Shown here: positions 11,501 through 23,734 of the stretch, one piece after another
Position numbering within the stretch: position 1 is the stretch's first letter
Layout of the letters: every line of letters starts with the position of its first letter
The notes under the pieces: generated by a model
Database searches by the model: none
What the model saw: only the letters and a program-made list of their open reading frames with translations
Told to the model about the DNA's origin: nothing
Origin: Nigrospora sphaerica
Lineage: Eukaryota > Ascomycota > Sordariomycetes > Amphisphaeriales > Apiosporaceae
Length of the DNA: 64,000 nucleotides
Assembly (NCBI GenBank): GCA_018287875.1
Contig: JAGVVL010000001.1
Coordinates: 1,984,001 to 2,048,000 of the forward strand
Direction of reading: 5' to 3'
Position numbers and translations under genes: made by a program

Positions 11501-14206
11501 GGTGTTGTTTTTCTGCCCTTCGCGCCGGCCGACCGCCGCGTCTCGCTGGGTACCCTACGCACTGCATGTCTGAGAATGGCCAGCGCAAGAATTTGCCAGT
11601 GGCTTGTGAGCCCCTAGTGATTGGACGAGCCCGACGACAAGAACGCACCGCCAGGCGTACCGCTGCTGGGGCGACGTGTTGCGAGAAGTAAACTAACCAA
11701 AAATTCGCGCGCAGATGGCTATTTCCATTATCGCTTGGTCAGCCCGTCGAGATAGGCAGGCACGCTTTCCGGCTCCGAAAGTGTGAAGTAGATACCTAGG
11801 TATGCAAGCGTGGGAAGAAGTGTGTACATACTGGCATACCTCCCTGGCCAATCCAATCCTCCTGCACCCACAGACCAACGGACCCTCTGTGTACATGGCG
11901 GGAAAAACAGCAGCTCCGCACAACCCAAGTCTACAGGGTACCTCAGTACCCTGCAACCCACTCTTGTCCCTGCACCACAACACTTCTTTTCATGCTGGCA
12001 AGTGCATGTGTGCCCTTGACGTCGGTGTGAAACGCCGTCGAATGCGGGCGTAATGCGTAACAGAGCAGCTGATGATAGAGGACCGGAGGCGTGGAGACTC
12101 TCCGACAGGAGTACGCGCCCTGTGTCCTGAAATAGGCCCTTGGGTGAGACATGCGGAAAGGCTGCCCGGTCTTCCTGATAGGCGTACCTCTTCACTACAG
12201 GTAGGCCAGCAGTATATGGTTACGTACTTCTTTGATGGAGGTCATTACGGCAACACTTGAGGTAGGTAACTTAGTGAAGTACTGAAGTAGGTGGCCATAC
12301 TATAGGCGGGTAGGATAAGGGTCCTCCCCCCTCTTTTGGTAACGGTCTAGTTAACAAGGGGCACTGATGCCGCCAAAACAGCTCGCAAGATAGCAAGCGC
12401 CAGCCGATGGCATCCCTGGCGGGCGGCCAACGTTCAGATGGCCCAAAGACCGGATGAAAGGTCGATCTCGGGCGACGACTGGGCTGCAACGCTACGATTG
12501 GCGGTGCCGCGGGACTGGCGGGCTCACAGTATCGTAGAGTTCGTCCGGTACGCCGGAGTCGAGATCCAACGTCACACTCGCAGCCGTTGAGCGCGGCTAC
12601 GGACTTGGTAGCCCAAAAGAGCAGGTACTGCGCTGGGCTGAGAGTGCACACAGACACACATACGCACGCGCACGCGCAAACGTGTAGGGCAGCATGGCAG
12701 GGTGGCCACGCAGCGCATGTACGATGTAGCCAAGGTAGGTGTAAGTAAAGTACTTGGATCCTGTACGTAAGGATAGATGTCGGTAAGCGGGTGCCCATGT
12801 CCACTTTGGGGGTGGGCTTGCTTGCTTCAGGTACATCGTACACAGGGTATCTTTGAATGGATTCCAGATGTCCCATGGCTGGGACACGGACGGGGGAGAA
12901 GGGCCCCGCGCACGTCCCGGCCGTGGTTACGAGAGCGCGAGGAAGAGAAAGCGGGAACCGAAGGGACTCCTCTTCTGGCCATCAAGCACGCGGGGGCGGC
13001 CTCGGCCCCGATCTGACGACTCATCATAATACCCACGAGGGGAGACACATAATGCGAGGCCGGTTTTGTGGCGACGCAGACGGGACGAAGGTCTCTTTTG
13101 CACGTTCAATGTTGGTTGCCTCGGTTATCTGGCTGTGCGTATGTAGCTACACTTTCGGTGAGAGCTTTCCGGTGCGTCCGACTTGCCATCCCGCGACATC
13201 GGGACGAGACCCTTTGTACCATGGATGGCCGGATAACACACAACGCACCCCTGGGCGCTGAACCTCTCCCATACCGATCGGTACAAGTAAATCCGGATGT
13301 GCTTGCATCCGCACTTTCTACCGGAAAATACCGAGTACCTAACTACTTAGACATGAAGCACTGACTGACCTGATTTACAGACTTATAGGCACAGGGTTAA
13401 TAAGAAAGAATGCAAAGCGCGTTAAGTAATGAGATAGGTGTTTTGCTGTGTGTACTCCAGTACTTCTGGTTCAGCTGTGAGAAAAGGTATTTCCTTCTCC
13501 CGCGCACCTTTGAGGCTGGACAGATGGGAGCGAGGAACCTTAGCAAACCCCCTCCCCTTAAGAAAATAACATAAGACGAACGAACCCTAATGGCGATGCA
13601 TTGTGTGGACGAAGTCGGTGCGCGACTCCTGGCCGTCGATCAGGAAGAACAAAAAGAGAAAAGAAAAAGAGAGGAGTGGACAAGGGTAGCATGTAGCGCT
13701 TCGGGTCGCCATGCGAGCGGGGTGTAGCATTTCCATCCATCCTTGAAGCTCGGGTGGACACCTATCCAGCACTCAGCCCCACCCCTACCACAGCGTGTAC
13801 AGTCACTGTATGTATCAGAAGTCGTGGACGCCAGGGGTCCTCCAGTCTCTAATCTTCAAAGGTCGAGGCGAGAGCCGTGCGGCCGAAATGATGCAGGCGA
13901 GGCGGGCTTTTCTCGTGGTCCCGTCCCGGGCGACAACCCGCCAGCGGACGTAGGGTACGGGACGGCGGAGGCTGTCGCGATGCCCGCAGTGGCCACGCCT
14001 TTTTGCGCCAGGGGCCCGGTTGCGAGCATCTATCCGTCCAAGGGACTGGGGGGGCGCGCGCGCGGGTGATCGATCGAACCCGAGCGAGCAATCTCCTGGG
14101 GAAACCGGCGCGGGAAATGGTGGGAAGGTGGCGGCATAACGCGATAACCCATAGACGTCTGTCATTATTCATTCCCATGGGACCGTGCCTTTCTCTCTCT
14201 GTGTGT

Positions 14207-14247
<41 letters not shown>

Positions 14248-17200
14248 AGGTTTTTCCCCCTCTCGGTCAAACAAGCCGATCCGAACCACCCCCGGCCAGA
14301 ACAGCTAATGCGAGTGACCTCTGTCCCCACCGCCATGGAGGAGATGATGGGCAGGCCGCTGCAACGCGACTGCGCAGGGCCGATTTGAGGTACGGAGAAT
14401 TTCCTGCCCCTGCGCTCATTTGCCCTCGGAACGTCGAGCAAGCCGGGCGAGAAAGTGTTTGATGTTGGGCTTCAGGCGACACCGCAACGTGTCGGTGTGG
14501 AAGAGACGAGTTGTCTCTCCGGCCTCACTCTTGCACCTTCCCCACCGCCCCCTGCCCTGGGCATTCAGGGCCAAGGCAGCTGGGGAGGGGTTTCTCGGCT
14601 GGCTGGCCCCGAGCGGGTTTTCCTTTGCCTCATCAGCTGGTGTTGGTAACAACCCCACCCCCACCGACGGAACCGAGCGGCCGACTGCTCTGCTGTGCAG
14701 CTATAACCCAACACGGGCACTAACTGACTTGGGTACTGGCATACTCCGTACACCTCATCCTTACTACCACCCTCCAATACTTTGAACTTAAGTACTGCCG
14801 TCCATGGTTGGGCGCTGTACTCGCCCGGCAGTGGGGGAACGGGAATGGAAACAAGCAAAGCCGGGAACAAGCCTGGAGGCACGCCGCCCGTTCCTTCCTC
14901 CCCCTGGATCCTTGCGAGCATGACTGCCTCTCCTCGCAGCCTTCGACTCTGCAACACCAAATGACCATTCGTATCCATCGCCAGCTCGTCAACACGACCT
15001 TGTCGGCTCCCGCGCCGTCAGTCTCGTGAAGAATATGGGCAGGGGCCGCAGCTAACTTGTTTTAGCCCGCTTCACGGTCGGTCCAAAGCAGGACAAGCGC
15101 CCCCTCCCATCCCATCTCGAGCCCGGCGCGGATACTGCATGTACACGAGCGCTGCGAGTACACGCGGTATGCATACCCGCCGACCACGACACACGGGACG
15201 ATGCAAAGTACTGCGGTACCTGCAAAGCCCACTCGCCCCCTTTCCCCCCCCCCTCGTCGCCTTCCCAGGTCCCCGCAGAGGTCCGTCATTGTGGGTGATC
15301 GGTTCATTGCGAACGATGTGCCCTGCTTCCGTGCCGCCGTGCCACCATCATCGCATGAATGGTTCATCGTCTTACGCCCCGCCAGCTTCAGACGACAAGA
15401 CCCATGGGGGGTGGAGGGGGAGGGGCTACCGGCTGGTATTCATCGGAAAGTTCTCTCCATCACATCCGGCACGTCCTCGCTTCGGCCGACCATCATACCG
15501 CTGTCTGGCCTAAATCCGGACACGCATTGCGTCTACGTCTACGCACTTTGTACGCGTCCTTGACCGCCCTTGCACACCGTCCTCGTCCTTTGGCTCGCCG
15601 CGGAACCCCCGTGGGCCAAGAGACCGCTTCTGCCCGGCGCGCTCGAGCCTCCATCTCGACCCGACCAGGATGGGCGTTTGCTTTGCTCTTGCCGTTCGTT
15701 CTTCCTCCACTAGAACTCTGACCGCATGCCTCGGCCATCGGTATACGCAGTGTCCGCCTCCAACGCCGTCCAGGGGTGGGCCCGGGTCCGCCGCGGGAGG
15801 CCAGGAGCGCCGTCGTCGTCTCTTCCGTCATTAGGGGCCTTCTAGCTGGCTTCTCTCCCGGGTTCATCCTGGAATGGCCTGGGAAATCTACCGGCTTCCT
15901 GGGATCGAATCACGACCTAGTGTCAAGGCTCCGCAAGGAAAAGCAACGGTCGATCGCCATGAAAAGCAACCCGGGCATCCACAAGCATGACCAGCCGCCA
16001 GATCTTGGGGACCATCAGTCGTACGTCAAAGGGTTGCTGCTTTGGCCGAGTTCACGGCGGTGTATTATGGATCCCTGAGCATGTCAATCAGTCTCTGTTG
16101 TTCCCGACGACTTGACATGCAGCTTGATCCAATGGGCCATCCCCCCCCCAAAAAGAAACTAGAACAGCCCGGGGGTACCCAGGTGCTGGCAAGATTAACT
16201 TTGTCACAAAGCCATCGCTGGCGGAGATATCGAACCCTGGCTGGATGTGGCTTGAGTGTTGAAGATTACGTACGGTGGAAGGGGGTGGTCCGACTCCGCG
16301 AACGGTGTAGGTCGTACAAAGCACGGCTACCGGCCCGATCTCTCGCCCTTTCGCCCCTCTTCTGCGCCTTCGTCCAATCTGCCGTATCCCAAGGGCCTCG
16401 CTGCTTGTCCAGGAACGAGACCGGTGGCGTCGCAACAGCACCCGTCGATCCATGCTCCTCGAGCTCTGCCCTGGCAGGCCTACAGGTCGGCCCTGGACCG
16501 TGTAGTTTATTTATTGCCCGTGGGGGGCTAAAGCGGTATGCCGCTGTCATCCTCCTCAAAGATCGACCGAAAACTACGGGGCCTCCCGGGCACAGGCCGA
16601 CGAAGGAAAAAGAACAGGGTGCGCGAGATTGGGCCAACGGTAAGGACCAGCTGCCGTCGGGCATTCTACGTAGCCGTAGGCTGCAGACCGCCTCAATACG
16701 GGTGCAGCGCAGGGCCATGCATGCAAAAGAAAATGGCAGCGCTTCTGGAGGCGGTGCGAGCAATGGGGTCGGATTTCCAAACTGGACAGGTGGCGTCGAA
16801 TCCATCCAGCAGCGACAATCGTCATCGGAAGTCATGGTTCTTTTTTCCCTCTCTCGCTGCTATTCGACTTCCACACGCCAAAAAAGTCGAGCGCGTGGCG
16901 CTGTGATTTCTTGCCATACCAAGCCACTCCTATGCGCTCCCGAAGCCACTCGCAGCTGTCAGCTCATTTCCAGCGAGGGCGAGTTTCGGAAATTCGCGCC
17001 GTCTCCAGGAGGAGGAGCGGTGCCTGAGGTTCGGGGGCCCTGGGGTCCTGCTCTTCACGGCAGCCCTCATCCAGTGCCTTTTGTTTATGTGAAACACTCC
17101 GAGAGCAGAACCCGGGGCAAGCTATTGCTCGTATGCAGAAATGAACCGCCGCCGTCACTATTGGCTAGGAAGGGGGGGCCAAATGCCCAAGGTGGGTGTC

Positions 17201-18236
17201 CCAAATCACCTTGACGGCCAATTATCATGAGATATACCCGTGCTCCAGAATGACTGCCTGCTACGGCCTTACCTCAGCCAAGAGAGTAGATGCGCATAAC
17301 GACGTGCCCCGGGCCTGGGAACGGGGTGACGAACCGAAGTCTCGCGGGCGTGCGTGTGACGGACCCCGTGGTTCGGGCCCAAGTCCCTGGTCTCCGGGCG
17401 GCACGCCGCTCGAAGGACCAAACAGGCAACCAGGCGCTCGTTTCTCCATTTGTCATGCACCGTGTCGCTGTTCACTGCGCAGAGGGGAATGGGCCGGTAG
17501 GATGGCGCGCCGCCTCAGAGCAACGCCAACCGCCATGGATTGCCGGCCCAGCGAGAGACCGCGCGGTTTTCAAAGCTCCGGGCGATGACGTCTAAGAAGC
17601 CCCCGAAATTATGTCGGAAGCACAGAACGAAAGCTTGGTTCCTTAAGAGCCTCGGCGGGCACTGGATGTGGTGTATGTGTGGCCAGCTCGGTCCCAGACC
17701 GAACCGGGAATACGCCAATCTCTGACATCACAGTGATCTCTGTCCAGAATCTGCGTCCCCGAACACGGCCTCGTCAGGACGAGTTCGAGGTCAACTCGCA
17801 CATGGCACATACGCCCAACGTGTTCGCCCAAGGTGCATTGTGCCTTCAAAGGCCCACAGTCATATGAACCCCTGGGCGAGTGGTGACGTGATATAACCTT
17901 GTCACCACATGTGCCGGCTTGTCGTATCCGAGGCGGATATTGACCAACGGCTTATGCTTTATATAAAGGTTGAACCGAAGTGCTCTGTTGCCCCCCAAGG
18001 GAGAAAAGCTACCGGTATAACCCATGCCGGCCTCGGTTCTATTTACTCATCAAACTCCCGAGTACCGGGTAACGCCCGACGCCAAGGCAATGCAGGAAAC
18101 AGATTTCATCACCCTCATTACAGAGCGGTACTCCCCATGGGCCACACGGCCGGTGCCGCCCGCGTATCCGGTTCCCCCCGGCGCATCCTTTCCCTCACCC
18201 GGCCCTTCGAGCCGGCCAGAAAGAGGGGAGGGGGTT
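8597..18236. other. Gene desert, about 9.6 kb
   Basis: No convincing gene was found on either strand between the start of the Zn2Cys6 gene and the end of the sulfurase-like gene. Many open frames of 60-200 codons occur, as expected at this GC content. The longest, 390 codons at 16042-17214 (plus), has random-looking composition and no recognisable motif. A Val/Leu-rich stretch in a minus frame near 9790 is only the complement of a GAC-rich run. The region holds a CT/GT microsatellite at 14192-14244, poly-G/C runs near 10870, and several GGTA/TACC-type motifs between 11790 and 13350. Confidence 0.55.
14192..14244. repeat. CT/GT dinucleotide microsatellite
   Basis: A short CT run, five GT units at 14201-14210, then seventeen CT units at 14211-14244. 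Its length makes it likely to vary between strains. Confidence 0.95.
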
Positions 18237-20643
18237 TCACCGCACCCTCGTGGGAGCGAAGCGCGACAGGGACGGCCGGGGCATGGGGGAAAAGGCGGCC
18301 CGCCAGCTCGACTTTCGGGGCCGCGGCAGCTCTCGCACGTCGGGAAAGGGCTTGTAGGGGGCGTGGGCCGTCTCCGAGTAGGGCAGGGCGGCGGCGGCCA
18401 GAGGATCCCCCGGGGGTTGAACGGCGGGGGCCGGGCGGTGTTCCGGCTCGTCCTCGGCCGGTGTGCAGAGGGTCGAGCGCGCCGAGCTGCGCCACGCGCC
18501 CTCGGGAGCCTCCTCGACGACGTACTCGCGGCGCAGAAAGGCCAGAAGCGCGTCGACGTCCTGCCGCGTCGACATGGCGCCGAGGCTGGCGCGGACGATG
18601 CTATGTGTCGCTTCGCGTCAGCAAGGTCCAGGTATCCCGCCTCTTAACCCCTGTTGGGGTTGGGGGTGGAGTCGGGCAGGGCAAGGGAAGGGGTTTTGGG
18701 GAAGGAGACCGTGGTGTTGGACACTTACCCAGTGGGGAGGCCGTGAATGATGGCGAGACCATGCGAGCCACAGTGGTGGCCGGCGGATAACGCCCGCTCA
18801 ATCATCCAGGGCTCGTAGCCTAACGCGGTGAAGATGCCGCCGGGGTTGCACACGCCTGCCTTTGCGTTAGCCACTGTGGGATATACGGGCCCTTCGCACA
18901 CCCTTCCACCCCCCCTTTTTATCCCACCCAGCCACAGGCCCCGGGAATGCGGTCCGCCTGCCATATGAGTAAGCAGGTACGTACCTCCGGACCGGATGAA
19001 AATGCCGGCGGCGTTGGCGGCCTGCTCGACCTCGGCGTACGAGACGTAGTCGCCGTCGGGCTTGAGGACGTTGAAGGCGACGACGGAGCCCTGGCGGGCG
19101 GGGTCGGCGAAGTCGGCGCGGGGGGCCTCATCACCGCCGTAGATGCGGCAGACGGGGTGGCCGTTGGCGTGGCGCAGGGCGGCGAGGCCGGCGTGCAGGC
19201 GGGCCGTCAGGTGGGCGGCGTGGGCGGCGACGGCGCGCATGTGACCGAAGAGGCGGGCGTGCACGTCGAGGGCGCCGTCGAGGGCGATGAGGCTGTGAAA
19301 GGGCAGCGTGCCGTCCTCGAGGCCCTCGTGGAGCTCGTACGTCGGCGCCTGGAGGCCCTTGCTGCGGTGCCACGCCGTCGGCCCCAGCGTCCCCACCATG
19401 GTCACCGTCCCGCCACCGAAATACTTGCGCAGCGTCAACTGCCCCGTAAACCCCCTGTGTCAGTAGTTTCTCGAAGAAGGGGAGGGGTCACGGCGCGGGT
19501 TTCGGGCCCGTCTTTCCCCCGGGAAGACGGACGGGAAGAAGAAGCACGGGGAAGCAAGAGGCGAGGGATTCGCATCCAAAGGCGGGCAGTCAATGATGCG
19601 GAGAGTGGCTTACGATGTGACCTGACTGTTTCCTCACCACCAGTGCCCCCAGGTCCGGGAAGCCAAAGATTTTGTACAGCGAGAGGCAGGTGAAATCGGG
19701 CGCCGCGTCTGGGTTGGTGAAGACGGAGTCCATGGGGCTGGTCATGGCCAGCGCCGCCGCGTCGAAGAGGGTGTCTGTGCGTTCACGTCACGGCATCAGT
19801 TGTGGTGTTCCCCCTTGTTGCCGTAACAGGGGCGGGGTGGCTTGCTCACAGCAGTTCCGCAGCTCCCTCGACCGCCGGATCCTCTCACACCAGGCCAGGG
19901 GGAGGCGACGGCCCGTCATGTTGGACTGTCCCGGGTAGGCGAACAGGCCGAGCTCGCCCGGCGGGTAGGGGCTGGCGGGGCCGGCGGGGTCGGCGAGCCA
20001 GGCGTCGACGTCGTCGTCGCCCTCGAAGCAGGCGTGGCAGCCATGGGTCAGCTCGCGCACGCCGACGAGGGAGGTGTGGGCGTCCTTGTGGAAGCCGTAC
20101 CAGAAGCGGCCGGCCCGGCTCATCTCGGCGAGGTCGCGGAAGGCGTCGGCCACGAGCTTGACGGCCGCCGTGGCGTTGGCGACGAAGACGAGGTCGAAGT
20201 GCGCCGCGTCCGCGCCGAGGAAGCGCAGCGTCCGCGCGCGCACGCGGTCCACGGCCTCGCCCGACAGCCGCGCCGGCGCGTTCTCCGAGTGCGGGTTGCC
20301 GTACAGGTCCGAGACCATGCGGTGCGCGAAGAGGTCCACGGTTGACTTTGCGTCTGCTCGCGGCGAAACGGTCAACCCCCCCCTTTCGGTCAGCCACGGG
20401 AGGAACGAGGAAAGCATTGGCCGACACGGGGTCCGACTGACAGATAGTAGCACCGCTGTGGTCCAGATAAACCCCTGTATCCCCCACGCAGTCAGCTCAA
20501 GTTGTCGGGACGTCGTTTCGCGGCCCCGGTGCTGACTGACCGTTGCTCATGTGGGGGTACTCGGTCAGACGTATCGCCTCGACGTCAGGGTTGTAACGGC
20601 CGGGGAAGCGACCGCCGCTCTGACTGTTCGCTTCGGTTTCCAT
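18237..20643 (-). CDS. Molybdenum cofactor sulfurase-like PLP-dependent enzyme, lacking MOSC domain
   Basis: Seven exons (20541-20643, 20442-20474, 19850-20353, 19614-19774, 18985-19438, 18729-18855, 18237-18600), all in phase, give 581 residues of the aminotransferase class V/NifS fold. Landmarks match the N-terminal half of MOCOS/HxB: VYLDHSGATIYAKS at 36-49, LYGNPHSEN after it, an FVANATAA cofactor-binding stretch, LFAYPGQSNMTG, the SLYKIFGFPDLGAL segment with the PLP lysine at K248, RKYFGGGTV, and GGVCNPGG with C421 at the position of the proposed persulfide cysteine. Family members use cysteine sulfur to sulfurate molybdenum cofactor for xanthine dehydrogenase-type enzymes. Full-length HxB is about 800 residues with a C-terminal MOSC domain; here the last 90 residues are Pro/Arg-rich and end at a stop. 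It is probably a short paralogue of uncertain substrate. Exon 2 is only 33 bases. Confidence 0.88.
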
Positions 20644-21492
20644 CGTGAGACCGCTTTGGCACTCGATAGGCGAAGAATACGACGACGCTCATACAAGCAG
20701 GGCGCCGATGAAGGTACCGGAGGCGGTTGTGGGTGCGCGTGTGGGAGCGGGAGTGTGAGAGGGTGTGAAGGTTGCAGAGGGACTGATGGCGGAGCAGAAA
20801 CAGGGCCACGCGGGAGGGGGGGTGGTATAAGTCTTGGGCCGTGAGAATTTACGGAATATGCGTTCATCGCCTCCGCGACTAGATCCTTCCGCTCTCCTCA
20901 CCTCCCCTGTCCACACACGGCCCCCTCCCCCTTCCGATTATATGTCGTCAACAGATAGATAGTCTGCAGATAGCTCGGGATACATGGCCCAGTGTTGACA
21001 GAGGAGCTGCACCCCGGTTCTGGTGTCTGACCCTCGGTCGAAAATCGGGGGCTTACTAGCTGACGGTGCCGGTTGGCTGAGCGGTGCCTCGCCTCCGGAA
21101 CAACCCCCCCCCATCAGGATGCCGGCTTTGGAGCACCTTGCGGCAATCAGCCTTCAGTGACAAAGCCGCCGTGCCGGGCCGTAAGCCCATCAGCCGCGCT
21201 TGCCATTGGCAGGCGCCGTCTGCCCCTCCTCCCTCGCACGGGCAAAAAGGGCGATGGTGGTGTTCGCGTCAGCCGTGACGCGCCCCCAATCCCTCCCGCG
21301 AAAGCACTATCGAGCTCGGATGAGCACGACGGCGCGGAGCGCGTGACGAAAGTCCCACCATTCAGCTCGGGGTTTCTGCAGTTGGTGGGTGAGATATAAA
21401 CCAATGCTCCCACCTCCCAGCCTCACCGGTGCGGGAGGAGACAAGAGCGGCAAGGCCCCGTTACCCAACCACGAGCGGGAGGGGAAGGGGGA

Positions 21493-21546
21493 GGGGGGGG
21501 GGGGGGTGAGGAAGAAGGCTCGGCTCGCCACCCCCCCCCCCCCCCC
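21493..21546. repeat. G14 / C16 inverted homopolymer pair
   Basis: Fourteen consecutive G (21493-21506) are followed after 24 bases by sixteen consecutive C (21531-21546). The runs can pair as a hairpin, or each strand can form a quadruplex or i-motif. Run lengths may carry sequencing error. Confidence 0.8.
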
Positions 21547-21750
21547 GCCTCTCTTCTACAGGACAGCCGTCGTACTGACCACGAAAGCTCTCGATGGCCC
21601 ACGTCGCCAAGAAGCCCATCTGGTAGGAAAATAAAATAAAATAAAACAGCTTGCAGCACCTACCAGCTGCCATGGTGCCGTTTCTTCAGGCCGTCTCCGT
21701 TGCTTCCTTTCGCCGCGCGTTTGTGCTATGTGGCCTTGCCCTGGGGATTC

Positions 21751-21812
21751 GGCACGCCAAGCCAGCATCCCATTTGCTGACGGCACGCCAAGCCAGCAAC
21801 CCATTTGCTGAC
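21751..21812. repeat. 31-base tandem duplication
   Basis: Two adjacent copies of a 31-base unit starting GGCACGCCAAGCCAGCA, differing by one base (T/A at unit position 18). A partial third copy (GGCACCCACGCC) follows. Near identity suggests a recent duplication. Confidence 0.9.
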
Positions 21813-23385
21813 GGCACCCACGCCCTGGCGTTGCTCCATGGCTGGCGCTGCATACATGGCGGGTATTCTACACGTCGACCGGGACGGAGGATTTCCGGGT
21901 TGGGGTTGACGTGCTGCGTGGCCCGACGCTTTGGGCACAAGGCCTCGAACCACATCCCTTGGGGGGGGCCGTGGGTTCGTCGGGTGCATGCCGCCGCCGC
22001 CGTCCCATCGGGACGAGGCGTAGGCGTCGTTGCAGGGGGACGGGGGCCCGGCGGCCCTATCGGGACATCTACTCCCGTGGCGTCACGAAATCCGCCGGTC
22101 CGGTCCTTCGTTGCGACACGCGACCAAGTTGCGTTCGGGAGTAACACCGACGAGGGTTACGCATCTGGCAGCCCAGCGGCCGCGGCTCCGCGGGCGGTGT
22201 GGCCAGCCCGGATCGTGACTCGGCATCCTTCCGATTCCATGCCGCCCGAGGTTCCCTTCCCCTATCGCCACGCACACAATGCCGCCTGACTCGTCGACGG
22301 CGACGGCCGACCCAGAGAAGAAAGAAACCCCTGGATCATCGCCCGTCTTCACGTGCACAACGGGACGGCGACGGCAAAAATAGAGCCACGGCCTCTTCCT
22401 TCCCCTCCGCCTCAGCTATCGAGGATGGCGCCATGAGATGCCCGACTGCACCGCCCGATCCAAAGTCCGCTGACGCCCCCCCCCAGCAAAAGTGCCGCGT
22501 CGCCGCACAACATCACCGCCAATCAGGCCCGACGACAAACACCAAAAAAAAGGAAAAAAAAAGAGGGGGTGGGAGGTGGAGGAGTCAGCAACACTATCTT
22601 GGGACATCCAGCCTATTGATGTCGTCCCGCACGCTTCGGGAAAGGGAAGAGCAGGGGAGAAGGGGAGCGAACCGCCAAGGCGCGGTCTAGCCATCTCGCC
22701 GGCTTCCAATAAATCCGCAAATCTACAGGGGTCAAAGAAAGGGCTGAATGACCCGAAGGCGGCTGCATCACCAAAAAGTTTGCCAGGTGACCCGAGCCCG
22801 AGAGGGGCGGCCCGTCGTTGGTCCCTTCGCCCGACCCAGTAGAAAACGTGCACATCCGACACCAGCCGTACGTTGTGCCATCGTCGTCGAGACAATACAC
22901 CGCCTGAGACACGGCAGACGACACTGGCCGGCCCTCGTGGAGCCGTGAACCGGCGCTGCGGAGAGTGTACTGGAAGTGGGTATCTGGCCCCAAAGAGAGG
23001 GCCCGACTTTTCTCGGCATGCCGATCCATAGGGCCGAGCCGTCTCCTTGCTCAGACAGGTGTTCCGCCCTGGCCCCTAGTGCGTGCCGGCAGCCCTTCAT
23101 TCAGAAAGCGATAGCCGTCTCGTGATGGCCGAGTCAGCCCTTGGTTTCGTGATCAAGCGCCGCTACCCATGGATTGCACTGGGGATGCCCGTCATGGGGT
23201 CTGCGCAAGAAGGCGGCAGTCGCGTTGATTCCCAAACCAGGAAACCGGAGTCGACAGCCTATCTTGCCATAATCCTGGATGAACGCTACCATAGAGTGCA
23301 CCCGACACGCGAATCCCAGCTTCGTGCATCTCGCGAAAAAAGGCAGCAGTGGTGACGTTGAGCCTAGTGCATTAAAACTATCTTT

Positions 23386-23395
23386 TCTCTCTCTT

Positions 23396-23428
<33 letters not shown>
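23386..23428. repeat. (CT)n followed by (CG)7 microsatellite
   Basis: A CT-rich run passes directly into seven CG dinucleotides at 23415-23428. It lies about 310 bases beyond the SOD stop codon. Alternating CG of this length can adopt Z-DNA. Confidence 0.9.
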
Positions 23429-23429
<1 letters not shown>

Positions 23430-23734
23430 TCTATCCAGGTGCTCAGCAACGCACGCCGTCGATCATCTCCCCTGCCACTCCGGGTCCGTCTTCCTCCTCA
23501 ATTGCCATGGGTATCATGCGGCAGCCAGTACTGCCCAAAGCACTGCCCAATCGTGCCGCTACGGTCGAGGCCGCAGCAAGAAAACACCAAAAACGCCAGA
23601 ACAAACATGGCTTGCGCCGGCACTACCTTGACCCCGTCCCTTCTTTGGCCAAAGCATACAGCCGGCTGCGTATGCCAAACTCGTCATGCAAACGGGAGGC
23701 GGAAAAGGAGGCCGTGTTCGAGACAACGCCACGT

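Larger units (their letters stand above)
20644..23734. other. Intergenic region, about 3.1 kb
   Basis: This lies between the start of the sulfurase-like gene and the end of the SOD gene, both on the minus strand. No gene is supported. It holds a poly-G/poly-C inverted pair, a 31-base tandem duplication and a CT-CG microsatellite, annotated separately. Confidence 0.6.

Noticed and set aside
14060..14090. GATCGATCGAACCCGAG, resembling a reverse tRNA T-arm
   Set aside because: It lacks the companion stems and box A at the right distance.
16042..17214. 390-codon plus-strand frame in the gene desert
   Set aside because: Composition is random-looking, with no domain, signal, membrane or repeat pattern, and a comparable long frame overlaps it on the other strand. 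In GC-rich DNA frames of this size occur by chance.
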